DNA of 34,211 bases from a virus. Shown here piece after piece: positions 1 to 7,148 of the stretch; the first letter of the stretch is position 1; each line of letters opens with the position of its first letter. The translations under genes were made by a program, and so were the position numbers. The stretch spans positions 1-34,211 of the IMG/VR virus record IMGVR_UViG_3300034062_006947; one strand, given 5' to 3'. The notes under the pieces are model-generated. The model saw only the letters and a program-made list of their open reading frames with translations. It ran no database searches and was not told where the DNA came from.

Positions 1-17
1 CGGAGGGATTCGCTCAT
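1..17 (-). CDS. 5' end of a further early gene, cut by the window edge
   Basis: An ATG at 17-15 overlaps the TGA stop of the preceding gene (ATGA) and has GGAGG about 7 nt upstream, so translation very likely restarts here. Only the residues MSESL are visible. If the two window ends are joined, the frame continues for 25 codons to a TAG at 34153-34151, which would make a very small protein. Without that join the gene is simply truncated. No function can be given. Confidence 0.4.
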
Positions 18-694
18 TCTCGCCCCTCCATGCGCCCAAGCACCTCAGTCTCCCCAATAGTGATTCCCCCCTGCCTCATCCCCCGCTTCACCGCCGCGCT
101 AATCTCATGCAGCGCATGGAGCATATTGCCCCGCTGGCGCGATAGCTCCCAATAGTTCTCGTTGGAACTGGCCTTGAGTTTGGCGATCTCTCGGTGCGCC
201 TCCTCAATCTCCCGCCTGATTTTGGTGTTGGTCGCGCAGGTTTGTTCGAGTGCTGCCAAAGCCTCGCCACGTTTGAGCTTTGCTTTTCGCAAATCCTCCG
301 CAAGCCCAGCGTTGGCGTTCCGCAGGTTTTCAACGTCCTTCGGTAGCATTCCTTCTGGCAAACCATCAGCCAGCTTGTCGGCGTAGGCTTTTAACTCATC
401 GCGCTCTTGCTTGGTGTCCTGCAACTCTTGGCCGAGGATTTTGTTATAGTCCTGCAGGATGTTGTTCTGTCTCGCCAAATCAAGGGAGCATCGTAGCTGC
501 TTTCGCAAGTCCTCCCGCAGTTCCATTAGCTCCTCGGCTTGGCTGAAACCCATGAGGGCTGGTCTTAGCCGCGCATTTTCTTTCAACGCATCGTTGAGTT
601 TCCGTTCAACCTTCCGCGCATCCTCAATGGGCACGAAGCCAGTTGGTCCATCGTAGTAAAGCTCTGCAGCGTCAATTTCGGGGGTGTCGCTCAT
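14..694 (-). CDS. Coiled-coil early phage protein, unknown function
   Basis: A 226-residue protein that I do not recognise. After a short N-terminal segment (MSDTPEIDAAELYYDG) almost all of it is charged, Lys/Glu/Arg/Leu-rich helix with heptad character, so a long coiled coil is likely. There is no signal peptide or membrane segment. The ATG at 694 overlaps the stop of the upstream gene (ATGA), which marks it as a member of the early minus-strand operon. Its helical character matches the neighbours at 1325 and 6205. Structural or scaffold-like roles are possible, but nothing in the sequence proves them. Confidence 0.6.
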   Translation of the reverse strand: MSDTPEIDAAELYYDGPTGFVPIEDARKVERKLNDALKENARLRPALMGFSQAEELMELREDLRKQLRCSLDLARQNNILQDYNKILGQELQDTKQERDELKAYADKLADGLPEGMLPKDVENLRNANAGLAEDLRKAKLKRGEALAALEQTCATNTKIRREIEEAHREIAKLKASSNENYWELSRQRGNMLHALHEISAAVKRGMRQGGITIGETEVLGRMEGRE

Positions 695-1026
695 TTGCTT
701 TCCTCCTGCAGCCGATCAAATTCGGCTAGTGCTTTTTTGAAATCTGCCTCGAACAATAGTGGTCGCAATTCGTCTTCACCGCGCACACACCTCACCAACC
801 CTTCCGCGAACTCCTGCCACTTATCCAACAAGGCTAATGCCTTGGAAAGTCGCTGCAGGTCTTGGGTGATTTGCGCCTCACGAATTGCCTCGTTCTTTGG
901 GCGCAATCTCCAGACTTTTGGCGAAGTTTTCAGACCGTTTTGAATGCCGCCGCACTCGACAAAGTGCAGACCGCTTTCCTCCACGATTGCCTCACAGGAC
1001 TGGCAAAGTTTTGGTGTCTCGCTCAT
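691..1026 (-). CDS. Small early phage protein with N-terminal CxxC
   Basis: A 111-residue protein of unknown function. The start at 1026 was chosen over longer in-frame options because GGAGG lies 5-6 nt upstream and the start overlaps the next gene's stop. The N-terminus (MSETPKLCQSCEAI) has a CxxC pair and a further Cys near residue 25, which could be half of a metal site. The C-terminal two-thirds is a charged helix. Translationally coupled on both sides within the early operon. Confidence 0.6.
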   Translation of the reverse strand: MSETPKLCQSCEAIVEESGLHFVECGGIQNGLKTSPKVWRLRPKNEAIREAQITQDLQRLSKALALLDKWQEFAEGLVRCVRGEDELRPLLFEADFKKALAEFDRLQEESK

Positions 1027-1328
1027 TGTGCCTCCTTCCATTTGCCGACAGTTCGCAGGAATGCCTTGGCTCGCGAAAAAGCACTCGAGTGCATCAACTT
1101 CCACGGCTCGCCAGTAATCGGCGCGACGATTTCGGACAGTTGATAAGCGCACTCTTCTTGCTGGTCGCGAGTTAAACATGCTTCTGCCGCCCACATGTCG
1201 TTGAGGTCGCCGCAATAGTTTGGAACTTCTGTCTGCCCATACATTAGCTTTCCACCCTCATTGACGATTTCGGTGTCCGTCCACCCACACGCTTGCGCGA
1301 TGGCGATGTTGATTTCTGCGCTGGTCAT
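1023..1328 (-). CDS. Phage ABA-sandwich domain protein
   Basis: A 101-residue protein. Its pattern of an initial helix ending in ACGW, a short variable region, then VPNYCGDLNDMWAAEACL resembles the phage ABA-sandwich family: an Ala-Cys-Gly-Trp near the N-terminus followed by P-x-Y, then DLN, then an Ala-Glu helix. This assignment comes from recalled family patterns, not from a search. The family is common in early regions of temperate phages and its role is not known to me. The start at 1328 has GGAGG 7 nt upstream. Confidence 0.6.
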   Translation of the reverse strand: MTSAEINIAIAQACGWTDTEIVNEGGKLMYGQTEVPNYCGDLNDMWAAEACLTRDQQEECAYQLSEIVAPITGEPWKLMHSSAFSRAKAFLRTVGKWKEAQ

Positions 1329-1960
1329 TTCGCCTCCTTTTGGATGTCTGCCAGAGCTTTGCGAGCTATCTGCAGTCCCGTCCAATTTATGCTGTCTCTG
1401 TCCTCGGTGACTCTACGGCTGATGGATTCAGCCCAAAAAACACACATCTGCAACGCCTCCTTGTAAGCATCCCTCTCCCTCCGCAACACACACATGGGGC
1501 GACTGCAGGAGTCCCCGCAACTGTGGATCGTGGAGGCTTGGAGGTCGTCGATAAGCCTGTTTCGCTCCCGCTTTAGTTCACAAACTTGTTTGTGTTTAAT
1601 TCTGGCGTTTTCACACGCATCTTTCCATTTGCTATGCCAATAATCCTGTGCAGCTTGGATCTCGCAAAGTCGTGTTTCGGTCTCTTTGCGAGAACGCTCC
1701 CGCTGATCGATGGCTTCGTTGGCGAAATCCAACTCGATCTGCAGTTCCTCGACCTTGCGCTGCAGGGTGTTAATTTCCTCTCTGACGAGGCATTTGTCTG
1801 ACCTGTAGACGAGTTGTTCTGGTTCGTCTGCGTAGCCGTAGCTCCCGCAGGTAAACCAAATACGCGCTGTGGTTCCGTCCAGTTCTGGTGATTCTTGCGG
1901 CGAACCGCATTTTGGGCAGGTGTTCATTTTGATCTCATTCGTTTTCATAAATTCACTCAC
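1325..1960 (-). CDS. Zinc-finger and coiled-coil early protein
   Basis: A 211-residue protein starting at GTG 1960, which overlaps the upstream TGA (GTGA) and has GGAGG 7 nt upstream. Internal ATGs at 1948 and 1927 lack a comparable site. Near residue 15 there is a CPKCG knuckle with another Cys about 20 residues later, suggesting a degenerate zinc ribbon. Residues 60 to about 180 are a charged coiled coil with a Cys cluster (CGDSC...C) in the second half. Unknown function. It resembles many phage proteins that combine a zinc knuckle with a helix, and I would not go further. Confidence 0.6.
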   Translation of the reverse strand: MSEFMKTNEIKMNTCPKCGSPQESPELDGTTARIWFTCGSYGYADEPEQLVYRSDKCLVREEINTLQRKVEELQIELDFANEAIDQRERSRKETETRLCEIQAAQDYWHSKWKDACENARIKHKQVCELKRERNRLIDDLQASTIHSCGDSCSRPMCVLRRERDAYKEALQMCVFWAESISRRVTEDRDSINWTGLQIARKALADIQKEAK

Positions 1961-2832
1961 GCCGCCACCTCCACTCCAGCCATGCGCTGCCGCATCTCGC
2001 TTATGCTGGCCTTAAGCGCCTTAACCTTGGCCATCGGCTCGGCCTTCAATCGCCTGTCGAAGCTATCCGGCACCTGCTCCTTGTTCGCAGGGTTCGCCTG
2101 GATGCGGTCAACCTCCTTCTGCGCGGCCTCGATCCTCTTCTCGAGGTGCCACACGCCCTCGGTTGGCTTCGGGCTGCCGTTGTGGCCGTTCTTGCCGTTG
2201 AAGGTCGACTCGTTGCTCTTGAACGCGCTGGCGTAGTTGGCAAGCGATGCCGCCCACTTGTCCATGTTCATGGGCTGGCCGTTCCGTAGCGTCCAGCCAC
2301 CGTCTTGCGTAAGCGGTCTTTCCTCGCAGGCGTTAAACCACCGCTGGCAGATGTCGGCGCTTATCTGGCGTTTGCGGCCCTCCTCAATTACCTCATCGAG
2401 GGAGGGCAGCGCCACCGCACTCGCACTCGCATACGAATACGCATCCGAATACGAATACGGGCGCATTTGCACGCAATTGCTATCATCTGCGCGCAATTGC
2501 TCGCAGACAGGTGGCGGTTTCGGGAATTTACTCTGTTGAGCGCGGGGCTTGCCTCCAAATTTTGCTATTTCAAGGCAATCGCGGCCCTCGACTTGATACA
2601 CGCGCAGCAATTTGGCCTGCTGGCACTGCTTGAGCCAATCCGCGACCTGTTTCGGCTCAATATCCCGCCGCATCGGGAACAGCATATTGGCGAGCATGGC
2701 CGGGTTGGCGTGGTAGCGGCCGAAGTCATCGGCGCGCAGCATGAGGCGCACAAAGAACCGCTCGGCCTCGGCATCGAGCAAGTCGATGGCAGGGGATTCG
2801 AGCAGCCCTTCGCGCAGGATTCTATTGGGCAT
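1957..2832 (-). CDS. Replisome organizer-like (DnaD-type N-terminal) phage protein
   Basis: A 291-residue protein. The start at 2832 has AAGGAGG 5 nt upstream; a longer frame upstream is low-quality Arg-rich sequence. The N-terminus (PNRILREGLLESPAIDLL, then AERFFVRLMLRADDFGRY and LANMLFP) matches the conserved N-terminal region of phage replication organizers: a winged-helix-like segment with the Asp-Asp-Phe-Gly-Arg signature. A repeated Tyr/Ser/Ala-rich linker (about residues 125-145) separates it from a C-terminal region with Trp-rich and helical segments. The likely role is origin binding or helicase loading. That is inference, because no helicase or DnaC-like loader is encoded in the window. 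Confidence 0.65.
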   Translation of the reverse strand: MPNRILREGLLESPAIDLLDAEAERFFVRLMLRADDFGRYHANPAMLANMLFPMRRDIEPKQVADWLKQCQQAKLLRVYQVEGRDCLEIAKFGGKPRAQQSKFPKPPPVCEQLRADDSNCVQMRPYSYSDAYSYASASAVALPSLDEVIEEGRKRQISADICQRWFNACEERPLTQDGGWTLRNGQPMNMDKWAASLANYASAFKSNESTFNGKNGHNGSPKPTEGVWHLEKRIEAAQKEVDRIQANPANKEQVPDSFDRRLKAEPMAKVKALKASISEMRQRMAGVEVAA

Positions 2833-3028
2833 GAGCCTCCTTCCGGTTCCAATTCCCCAAGACCTCATCCCGCTTGCGCCGGGCCTCCTCGAGGTCGGCC
2901 GTGCCCAGGCTGGCCGCCATGCGCGCCTGCTTGTAGACCGCATCGTAAGGCGTCCAACGCAGCCAGTAGGTGCCGTTGTTATTCCAGATGAACCGGTCAG
3001 GGTTCGGCTGCCAGCGGTTGCGTTTCAT
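2822..3028 (-). CDS. Small protein resembling an integrase arm-binding domain
   Basis: A 68-residue protein starting at 3028, with GGAGG about 7 nt upstream. It overlaps the next gene by 11 nt. The sequence reads like a three-stranded sheet followed by a helix: GTYWLRWT, then MAASLGTADLEEARRKRDEVL. That order of sheet, SLGT turn and Glu-Ala-Arg-rich helix is what the N-terminal arm-binding domain of tyrosine recombinases looks like, here as a free-standing protein. It could bind DNA, but this is a loose resemblance. Confidence 0.5.
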   Translation of the reverse strand: MKRNRWQPNPDRFIWNNNGTYWLRWTPYDAVYKQARMAASLGTADLEEARRKRDEVLGNWNRKEAHAQ

Positions 3029-3252
3029 TCCGGCACCTCCGGAAGCTCCATCCAATGCGTTATATGGCTGTCGGTTTCTTCGCCCGTGAATGCCTCATAC
3101 CACTTGCGGCCCATCAAGATGGTTCGGTTCGCCATCTCGCCTTCATGGTCGTAGACTGCGATAAAGTGCGCCTCGCCATCCGTAGCCAGCACGCAGCGCG
3201 GGTTGCCCGGCAATTCCTTGTCGGCGGGTATCCAGTTGCTCGGTGCGCTCAT
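3025..3252 (-). CDS. DUF551 domain protein
   Basis: A 75-residue protein. It opens with WIPADKELP and closes with ITHWMELPEVP, the two ends that define DUF551, a small phage and bacterial domain of unknown function. The ATG at 3252 overlaps the previous stop (ATGA). A weak GGAG lies about 10 nt upstream. Part of the early operon; nothing further can be said of its role. Confidence 0.75.
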   Translation of the reverse strand: MSAPSNWIPADKELPGNPRCVLATDGEAHFIAVYDHEGEMANRTILMGRKWYEAFTGEETDSHITHWMELPEVPE

Positions 3253-3491
3253 AGGTAATACTCCGCCACCCGTTTCCCGCTCCGCGTCTCCACGGTGCGC
3301 TCCTCGATCTGCCATCCCGCGTCGCGCAGCTCGTGGATGCGAGCAGCCAAGCGCAGGCACTGGAAACGCTCCAGCGCCTCGAGGGCCGTCAGTCGGTTGC
3401 CCGCTTCAAGGTATCGCAAAATGCGATTGGCCTGCGTCGGGCGGCGGTGGGTTTCGGGCGCGGCGAAACTTAGTTCGGGTTGCCACGTCAC
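3249..3491 (-). CDS. Helix-turn-helix protein (HTH_39-like)
   Basis: An 80-residue protein, most likely from GTG 3491, which overlaps the stop of the exonuclease gene (GTGA). An in-frame ATG exists further upstream but lies inside that gene. The core (RILRYLEAGNRLTALEAL, then RLAARIHELRDAGWQI) is the phage helix-turn-helix family in which a Leu-Thr-x-x-Glu-Ala helix precedes an Arg-Ile-x-x-Leu recognition helix and a GW-x-I wing. Probably binds DNA as a small regulator or replication accessory protein. Confidence 0.65.
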   Translation of the reverse strand: MTWQPELSFAAPETHRRPTQANRILRYLEAGNRLTALEALERFQCLRLAARIHELRDAGWQIEERTVETRSGKRVAEYYL

Positions 3492-4333
3492 GCCGCCACC
3501 GCCTTCCCGTAAGCCCACGCGGGCAGGTTCAGACACTGCGCCTCGGCCTGGTAGCCCGGCCAGTGGCCCTCATCCTCGCACTGAGCGATCAGTTCCAGCG
3601 CGTCATTCATCATGCCGACGCCAAGATCCAGCGCGTCCGGGTGGATCTCGTAAACGGCCACCGCGTAAGGCGCGGCAGTTTCCACCGCGATCCAGTAGAA
3701 GCGGCACGGCGGCAACCCATTCAGCCCCGCCAGATGGCAATACCATGCCGCGCTAACGTGGTAGTTGAGCGATGCCGCCTGCCGCGAGAAGGTGCCGTAG
3801 TCGGCCCCTGCCGACGTGGTCTTCACGTCCACGATGACGGCCTCGTTGTCGCTCTCCACTTTCAGCGCATCGACGCGGCCCTTGATCCAAAGCCCGGTGC
3901 GGTGCTGGGCAAACATCGCCACCTCGCTATCGCAGCCAGCCAAGAGCGCCTTCGCCGCACACGATGCGGCGATTGAGTCGCGGATTCCCCGCACGGCGCG
4001 GGCCTCGTCGGCGTCGAGGATCGGCGTGGTGCCCATCTTGGCTTTCCACTCCTTGCCCTCCTTGGTGCGGAAGTCGCCTTCCTTGCCCTCGGGTTTTTCG
4101 ACAAACGCCGCGTCGAGCTTGTTGGGCTCGAGCACAGCAACGTGGGCCATCGTTCCGAGAAGCATGGCCTTGCTCTGCTCGCGCTTGGTCTCCCCCGCCA
4201 TGTGCGCCGCGTAGTGACTCGGCGTTTTGGGCGGCAAGATGTGCTTCGCGTCACTGCCCGCGATGGCTTCGGCGGAACGGTAATCCGCTTCGGCCATGTC
4301 GTAAAAAATGCCTCCGTGTTTTTGCGGTTTCAT
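3488..4333 (-). CDS. PD-(D/E)XK phage exonuclease (RecE/exodeoxyribonuclease VIII-like)
   Basis: A 281-residue protein counted from ATG 4333; no strong ribosome-binding site is visible. Signatures run in order: LLGTMAHVAVLEP (residues 58-70), the early alpha motif of this exonuclease family; KGRVDAL with Asp155; VIVDVKTT with Asp169 and Lys171 forming the PD-(D/E)XK metal site; and LNYHVSAAWY (189-198). Family knowledge: such enzymes resect double-stranded ends 5' to 3' to expose single strands for an annealing partner. It lies 2 nt from the putative annealing protein at 4336, so the two should form a recombination pair. Confidence 0.8.
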   Translation of the reverse strand: MKPQKHGGIFYDMAEADYRSAEAIAGSDAKHILPPKTPSHYAAHMAGETKREQSKAMLLGTMAHVAVLEPNKLDAAFVEKPEGKEGDFRTKEGKEWKAKMGTTPILDADEARAVRGIRDSIAASCAAKALLAGCDSEVAMFAQHRTGLWIKGRVDALKVESDNEAVIVDVKTTSAGADYGTFSRQAASLNYHVSAAWYCHLAGLNGLPPCRFYWIAVETAAPYAVAVYEIHPDALDLGVGMMNDALELIAQCEDEGHWPGYQAEAQCLNLPAWAYGKAVAA

Positions 4334-4335
4334 GG

Positions 4336-5250
4336 TCAAAACGGAATATCGTCGTCCGCCATTTCCTGCGCGGGCGCCTTGTCCTCGTGCTTCGCCGGCA
4401 CATCCGCCGTGCGGATCGCCGCCAGCTTGCGCCCGTAGTCGTCCACCTTGACTTGCAGCAGCACGTTTTCGCCCGGCTCGAGCGCGTCCACAGTCGCGCC
4501 CAAGTCGCGGTCGATGGTGTTGAGCCATTCGGCCTTCTCGGCGCCGTCGATCTCCACGAACGCGCCCCACTGCGTGTAGCTCTTGCCGGCCTTGCTCGTC
4601 TTGTCCTGGCGGTTGCCTTTAATGAAGCAGGCCGTCTGCCAGTCGGCGCCGTCTTCCATCGCGGCCACGGGTTGTTTTTTGCGAGCGGGCGCCTTGGACT
4701 TCACGGGCTCGGGCACCACGTCGATCACGTCCTCGTCCGTGGCGCGTTGCGCGGGCGCGCTTGTCCCTTGGTAGCTGACTGGGTGCAACGCGGCAAAGCC
4801 CTCGTGCGGCACTTCCTCGGCCGGCGTGGTCTCAAGCCCAGCGTCCATCATGGTGACGACAAAGGCGAACGCCGAGCGGCAGGCCCGCGAGATAGCCCGC
4901 GTCTGCGCCATCGCCCTCTTGGCGTATTCGTCGCGCTCGGCCCAGGTGCGCTCGTCATCGCCGACGAAGCCCTCGGCCTCGCAGATCACGATGCCCGTGT
5001 CCATCTTGCGGACTTGGCCAATGGCGCGGAAGCCCGTGTCGGTGCGCTCCACGTCCTTGGCCGAGGCCACGCACCCGAAGGCGTTGGCAATGCTCTGCCA
5101 GCCCTCAACGCGGACGTAACGGCGGCCCTGAATGTTTTGCGCCGTGTTTGTGACAATGTCCTTGCACAGCTTGGCCACGTCGGTGGCTTGACGGTGCGGA
5201 CTGATTTGGTGTGATGTGCCGTTTGACACTACTAACTGGTTCGTATCCAT
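4336..5250 (-). CDS. Putative single-strand annealing protein with an SSB-type C-terminal tail
   Basis: A 304-residue protein. Residues 45-150 carry YVRVEGWQSIANAFG, then WAERDEYAKRAMAQTRAISR and TTPAEEVP, a pattern I associate with phage proteins encoded next to RecE-like exonucleases and thought to anneal single strands. Residues 150-200 are an acidic and Lys/Ala linker. Residues 203-285 look like a compact beta-rich domain that could be an OB fold. The protein ends in DDDIPF, the tip that bacterial SSB uses to recruit partner proteins. Annealase function is inferred from context. The start at 5250 lacks an SD and is preceded by a hairpin. Confidence 0.6.
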   Translation of the reverse strand: MDTNQLVVSNGTSHQISPHRQATDVAKLCKDIVTNTAQNIQGRRYVRVEGWQSIANAFGCVASAKDVERTDTGFRAIGQVRKMDTGIVICEAEGFVGDDERTWAERDEYAKRAMAQTRAISRACRSAFAFVVTMMDAGLETTPAEEVPHEGFAALHPVSYQGTSAPAQRATDEDVIDVVPEPVKSKAPARKKQPVAAMEDGADWQTACFIKGNRQDKTSKAGKSYTQWGAFVEIDGAEKAEWLNTIDRDLGATVDALEPGENVLLQVKVDDYGRKLAAIRTADVPAKHEDKAPAQEMADDDIPF

Positions 5251-5267
5251 TGGTGTGTGTTCTATGC

Positions 5268-5293
5268 GGGTCAGGTGTTAGCGCACCTGGCCC
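5268..5293. other. Hairpin between the resolvase and annealase genes
   Basis: GGGTCAGGTG and CACCTGGCCC pair around TTAGCG, giving ten pairs with one wobble. It lies in the only sizeable gap (56 nt) of the early operon, 18 nt upstream of the annealase start. There is no T run, so attenuation or mRNA stabilisation is more likely than simple termination. Confidence 0.5.
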
Positions 5294-5306
5294 GTCTTGG
5301 TTTTGG

Positions 5307-5876
5307 TTAAGCGGGCGGCCCTCCGTTAGTGGTTTGCCGTCCAAAAATCTGGTCCCACCCGTAAACCGCCACGGCCAACGCCGCCCACTCGTGCGACTTC
5401 ACGCCATACGTCGGGCCGGGAGCCTTCTTCGTTCCCTGCGGGCCAAGTCTGTCGATCAAGGCTTGGCGGACGTTGCCGTCCTTGGCCCGCGGCGAGTTGC
5501 ACAGGTGCAGCTTGATGTCGCGGCGGAACACGCGGAAAAACTGGCTTCCCGCCTGTTGCGAAACTTGCATGAAGCGACCGATCCAGACGCACGTTTCAAA
5601 GACGGATGCCCCCACGGCCATGCCATAGCTGGCAATGTGCTCACAATAGATTGGGACGCGGACGTGCAAGCCTCTGCCAAGACTCTCAAGGAGTTGATCG
5701 TTGGGCAAAATCTGCGCGACCGTTACGCGCAGACCATCAAACAAGACCCGCGCCGATTTCTCCGGGCCGGGGTCGATGCCGATCACGCCCACGATGCTCT
5801 CGACGCAATCGCCACACTCCGTCATGTCGTGGAAAATCGACTGACCGCATTTACAATAATGGATCTCGCGGCTCAT
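5307..5876 (-). CDS. RuvC-like Holliday junction resolvase with N-terminal zinc motif
   Basis: A 189-residue protein starting at 5876, with GGAGG 8 nt upstream and an ATGA overlap. Residues 7-25 contain C-x-C and C-x-x-C, a likely zinc knuckle. Then comes VIGIDPGPEKSA, the first strand of an RNase H/RuvC fold with the catalytic Asp. Later segments (CEHIASYGM, FETCVWIGRF, and a C-terminal GPTYGVKSHEWAALAVAV) match phage RuvC-type resolvases, including the late acidic residue. It would resolve branched DNA before packaging or after recombination. I am fairly confident of the fold and less certain of the exact substrate. Confidence 0.7.
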   Translation of the reverse strand: MSREIHYCKCGQSIFHDMTECGDCVESIVGVIGIDPGPEKSARVLFDGLRVTVAQILPNDQLLESLGRGLHVRVPIYCEHIASYGMAVGASVFETCVWIGRFMQVSQQAGSQFFRVFRRDIKLHLCNSPRAKDGNVRQALIDRLGPQGTKKAPGPTYGVKSHEWAALAVAVYGWDQIFGRQTTNGGPPA

Positions 5877-6208
5877 GTGTCCCGCCTCCATTGCTTCAAA
5901 AAGTCCTCGCGCAGTTCCTCGGTCGTGATGCCCGCTCGGGCCGCAAACCGCGCCTCGTCCCGCTCTTTGGCCAGCAACAGCATGGCCTCTTTGAGCATGG
6001 CCACCTCGGCCTCAAGCTCCGACTTCTCGCACTCCAGCCGCACGATGCTGGCCGCCATCGAGTCCTCCATGGTCCACGCAGGCCCGAAGCCCACCGCGCC
6101 GACCTGGTAATGAGGATGTGCGGGGCCGGCATGAGCGGCAGTCCCCAAACTGCCACCGGCCCCGCTGTCTCCCCCTTGGAAACGCCGCTTGTCCTCAGAC
6201 AAATTCAT
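5873..6208 (-). CDS. Early coiled-coil protein
   Basis: A 111-residue protein of unknown function. The first 45 residues are Gly/Ala-rich and probably disordered. From MEDSMAASIVRLECEKSELE on it is a continuous charged helix, likely a coiled coil. The start at 6208 forms ATGA with the previous stop, with GGAGG 10-11 nt upstream. It resembles its neighbour at 6205 in architecture but not in sequence. Confidence 0.5.
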   Translation of the reverse strand: MNLSEDKRRFQGGDSGAGGSLGTAAHAGPAHPHYQVGAVGFGPAWTMEDSMAASIVRLECEKSELEAEVAMLKEAMLLLAKERDEARFAARAGITTEELREDFLKQWRRDT

Positions 6209-6456
6209 AATTCCAACGCCTCCGCTTCGGCCCGTCGCTCGGCTTGATACAGGCGCACGATGCCCAGCGCCTCATCAAGCGAGAGGGTCATGCGATTTAG
6301 TCTTTCGAGCGTTTTATTTTGAAGATCCCTTAGTTCGGCAATGCGTCGATCCTTCTGGCAAAGCAAGGCCACCATGTTGTCCAGTTGCTCCTTAAGCGCG
6401 GCGTTCTCGGCGCGGCACTGCTGGTAGTAGTCCTCCATCTCCATTTCATGCGACAT
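6205..6456 (-). CDS. Small early coiled-coil protein
   Basis: An 83-residue protein from ATG 6456, with GGAGG 9 nt upstream; the longer in-frame N-terminus lies within the neighbouring gene. Starts MSHEMEMEDYYQQCRAENA and continues as one charged helix with regularly spaced Leu/Met, so a short coiled coil is probable. Overlaps the next gene by ATGA. Function unknown. Confidence 0.55.
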   Translation of the reverse strand: MSHEMEMEDYYQQCRAENAALKEQLDNMVALLCQKDRRIAELRDLQNKTLERLNRMTLSLDEALGIVRLYQAERRAEAEALEL

Positions 6457-6877
6457 TGTTGAGCCCTCCGTGATTCTTAATGGTCTTCCAAAAAATCTCC
6501 GCAGGCGGCAGGCGGCAGCCGATCCAATCGCAAAACTCAACCGCCTCGTCGGAAAGCAACCAAGCGCGCAACTCCTTGTGGTCGTTCGGCCCTTTGCAAG
6601 TGGCGATGTTCCGCGGAATCCGGTCCCAAGAATACTTTGGCCCGGTGCTCGTCCACTTCAGCCGGCGCTTGACCGTTGTCGGCCAAGGCAGGCACTTCCC
6701 CTCGGTCGTTATGATCCCATAGCGGCAAAACAGCACGAGATCATCGACGGACTGCTCAAGGATCGCCCAGGCAAGCAACTCCCACGGACTGCGCTCCGCG
6801 GACTTGCTCGAGGAACCGAGGCTAACACGGCCATTGTGGACCGTGCTGCCGTAGCTCTGGTCAACCTCGTAAATCAT
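6446..6877 (-). CDS. Early phage protein, unknown function
   Basis: A 143-residue protein from ATG 6877, which overlaps the stop of the 35-residue membrane protein gene (ATGA). It has many aromatic residues and Trp (SPWELLAWAILEQ, GKCLPWPTT, and a C-terminal DWIGCRLPPAEIFWKTIKNH). It is mixed alpha/beta in character with several Cys but no CxxC pair. I do not recognise a family. It overlaps the next gene by 11 nt. Confidence 0.55.
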   Translation of the reverse strand: MIYEVDQSYGSTVHNGRVSLGSSSKSAERSPWELLAWAILEQSVDDLVLFCRYGIITTEGKCLPWPTTVKRRLKWTSTGPKYSWDRIPRNIATCKGPNDHKELRAWLLSDEAVEFCDWIGCRLPPAEIFWKTIKNHGGLNNVA

Positions 6878-6981
6878 CTCAGTCCCTTGGCAATGCACTC
6901 GACAAACAGCACCAGCCCAATGGCGATCGCCGTCAGCAGCAGCATCGCGGCAATCGCGTTCTCCGGCGGGTCGGTTCTCAT
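6874..6981 (-). CDS. 35-residue single-pass membrane protein
   Basis: A very small gene. The ATG at 6981 has GGAGG 8 nt upstream and overlaps the preceding TGA; the stop overlaps the next start. The product starts MRTDPPENAI and continues with one strongly hydrophobic helix (about residues 11-28) and a basic C-terminus. Perfect tiling between two coupled genes and the good ribosome-binding site make it credible despite its size. A role in superinfection exclusion or inner-membrane modulation is possible but unsupported. Confidence 0.55.
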   Translation of the reverse strand: MRTDPPENAIAAMLLLTAIAIGLVLFVECIAKGLR

Positions 6982-7148
6982 TGCGCAAGCCTCCGGCGGA
7001 GGTTGGCCAGCGACTTGATGATGACGGCCCACAGCGTCGGCCCGCGGCCCTGGTCGAGCCGGTCGAGAGCACGGCCCAGCAACATGGGCGGCACGCACGG
7101 GTGATAGCCAAGGTTGTCGGAGACCTTGAAACGCGGGTCGATGCTCAT
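6978..7148 (-). CDS. 56-residue early protein, unknown function
   Basis: The frame from ATG 7148 to TGA 6978 starts MSIDPRFKVSDNLGYHPCVP and ends in a basic helix (SLANLRRRLAQ). GGAGG lies 8 nt upstream, the start overlaps the upstream TGA (ATGA) and its stop overlaps the next ATG. The other two minus-strand frames here read as low-quality Arg/Pro sequence. No family recognised. Confidence 0.6.
   Translation of the reverse strand: MSIDPRFKVSDNLGYHPCVPPMLLGRALDRLDQGRGPTLWAVIIKSLANLRRRLAQ

Noticed and set aside
5105-5344. A 79-codon minus-strand frame rich in Pro/His
   Set aside because: Overlaps the start of the annealase gene almost entirely and has unnatural composition.
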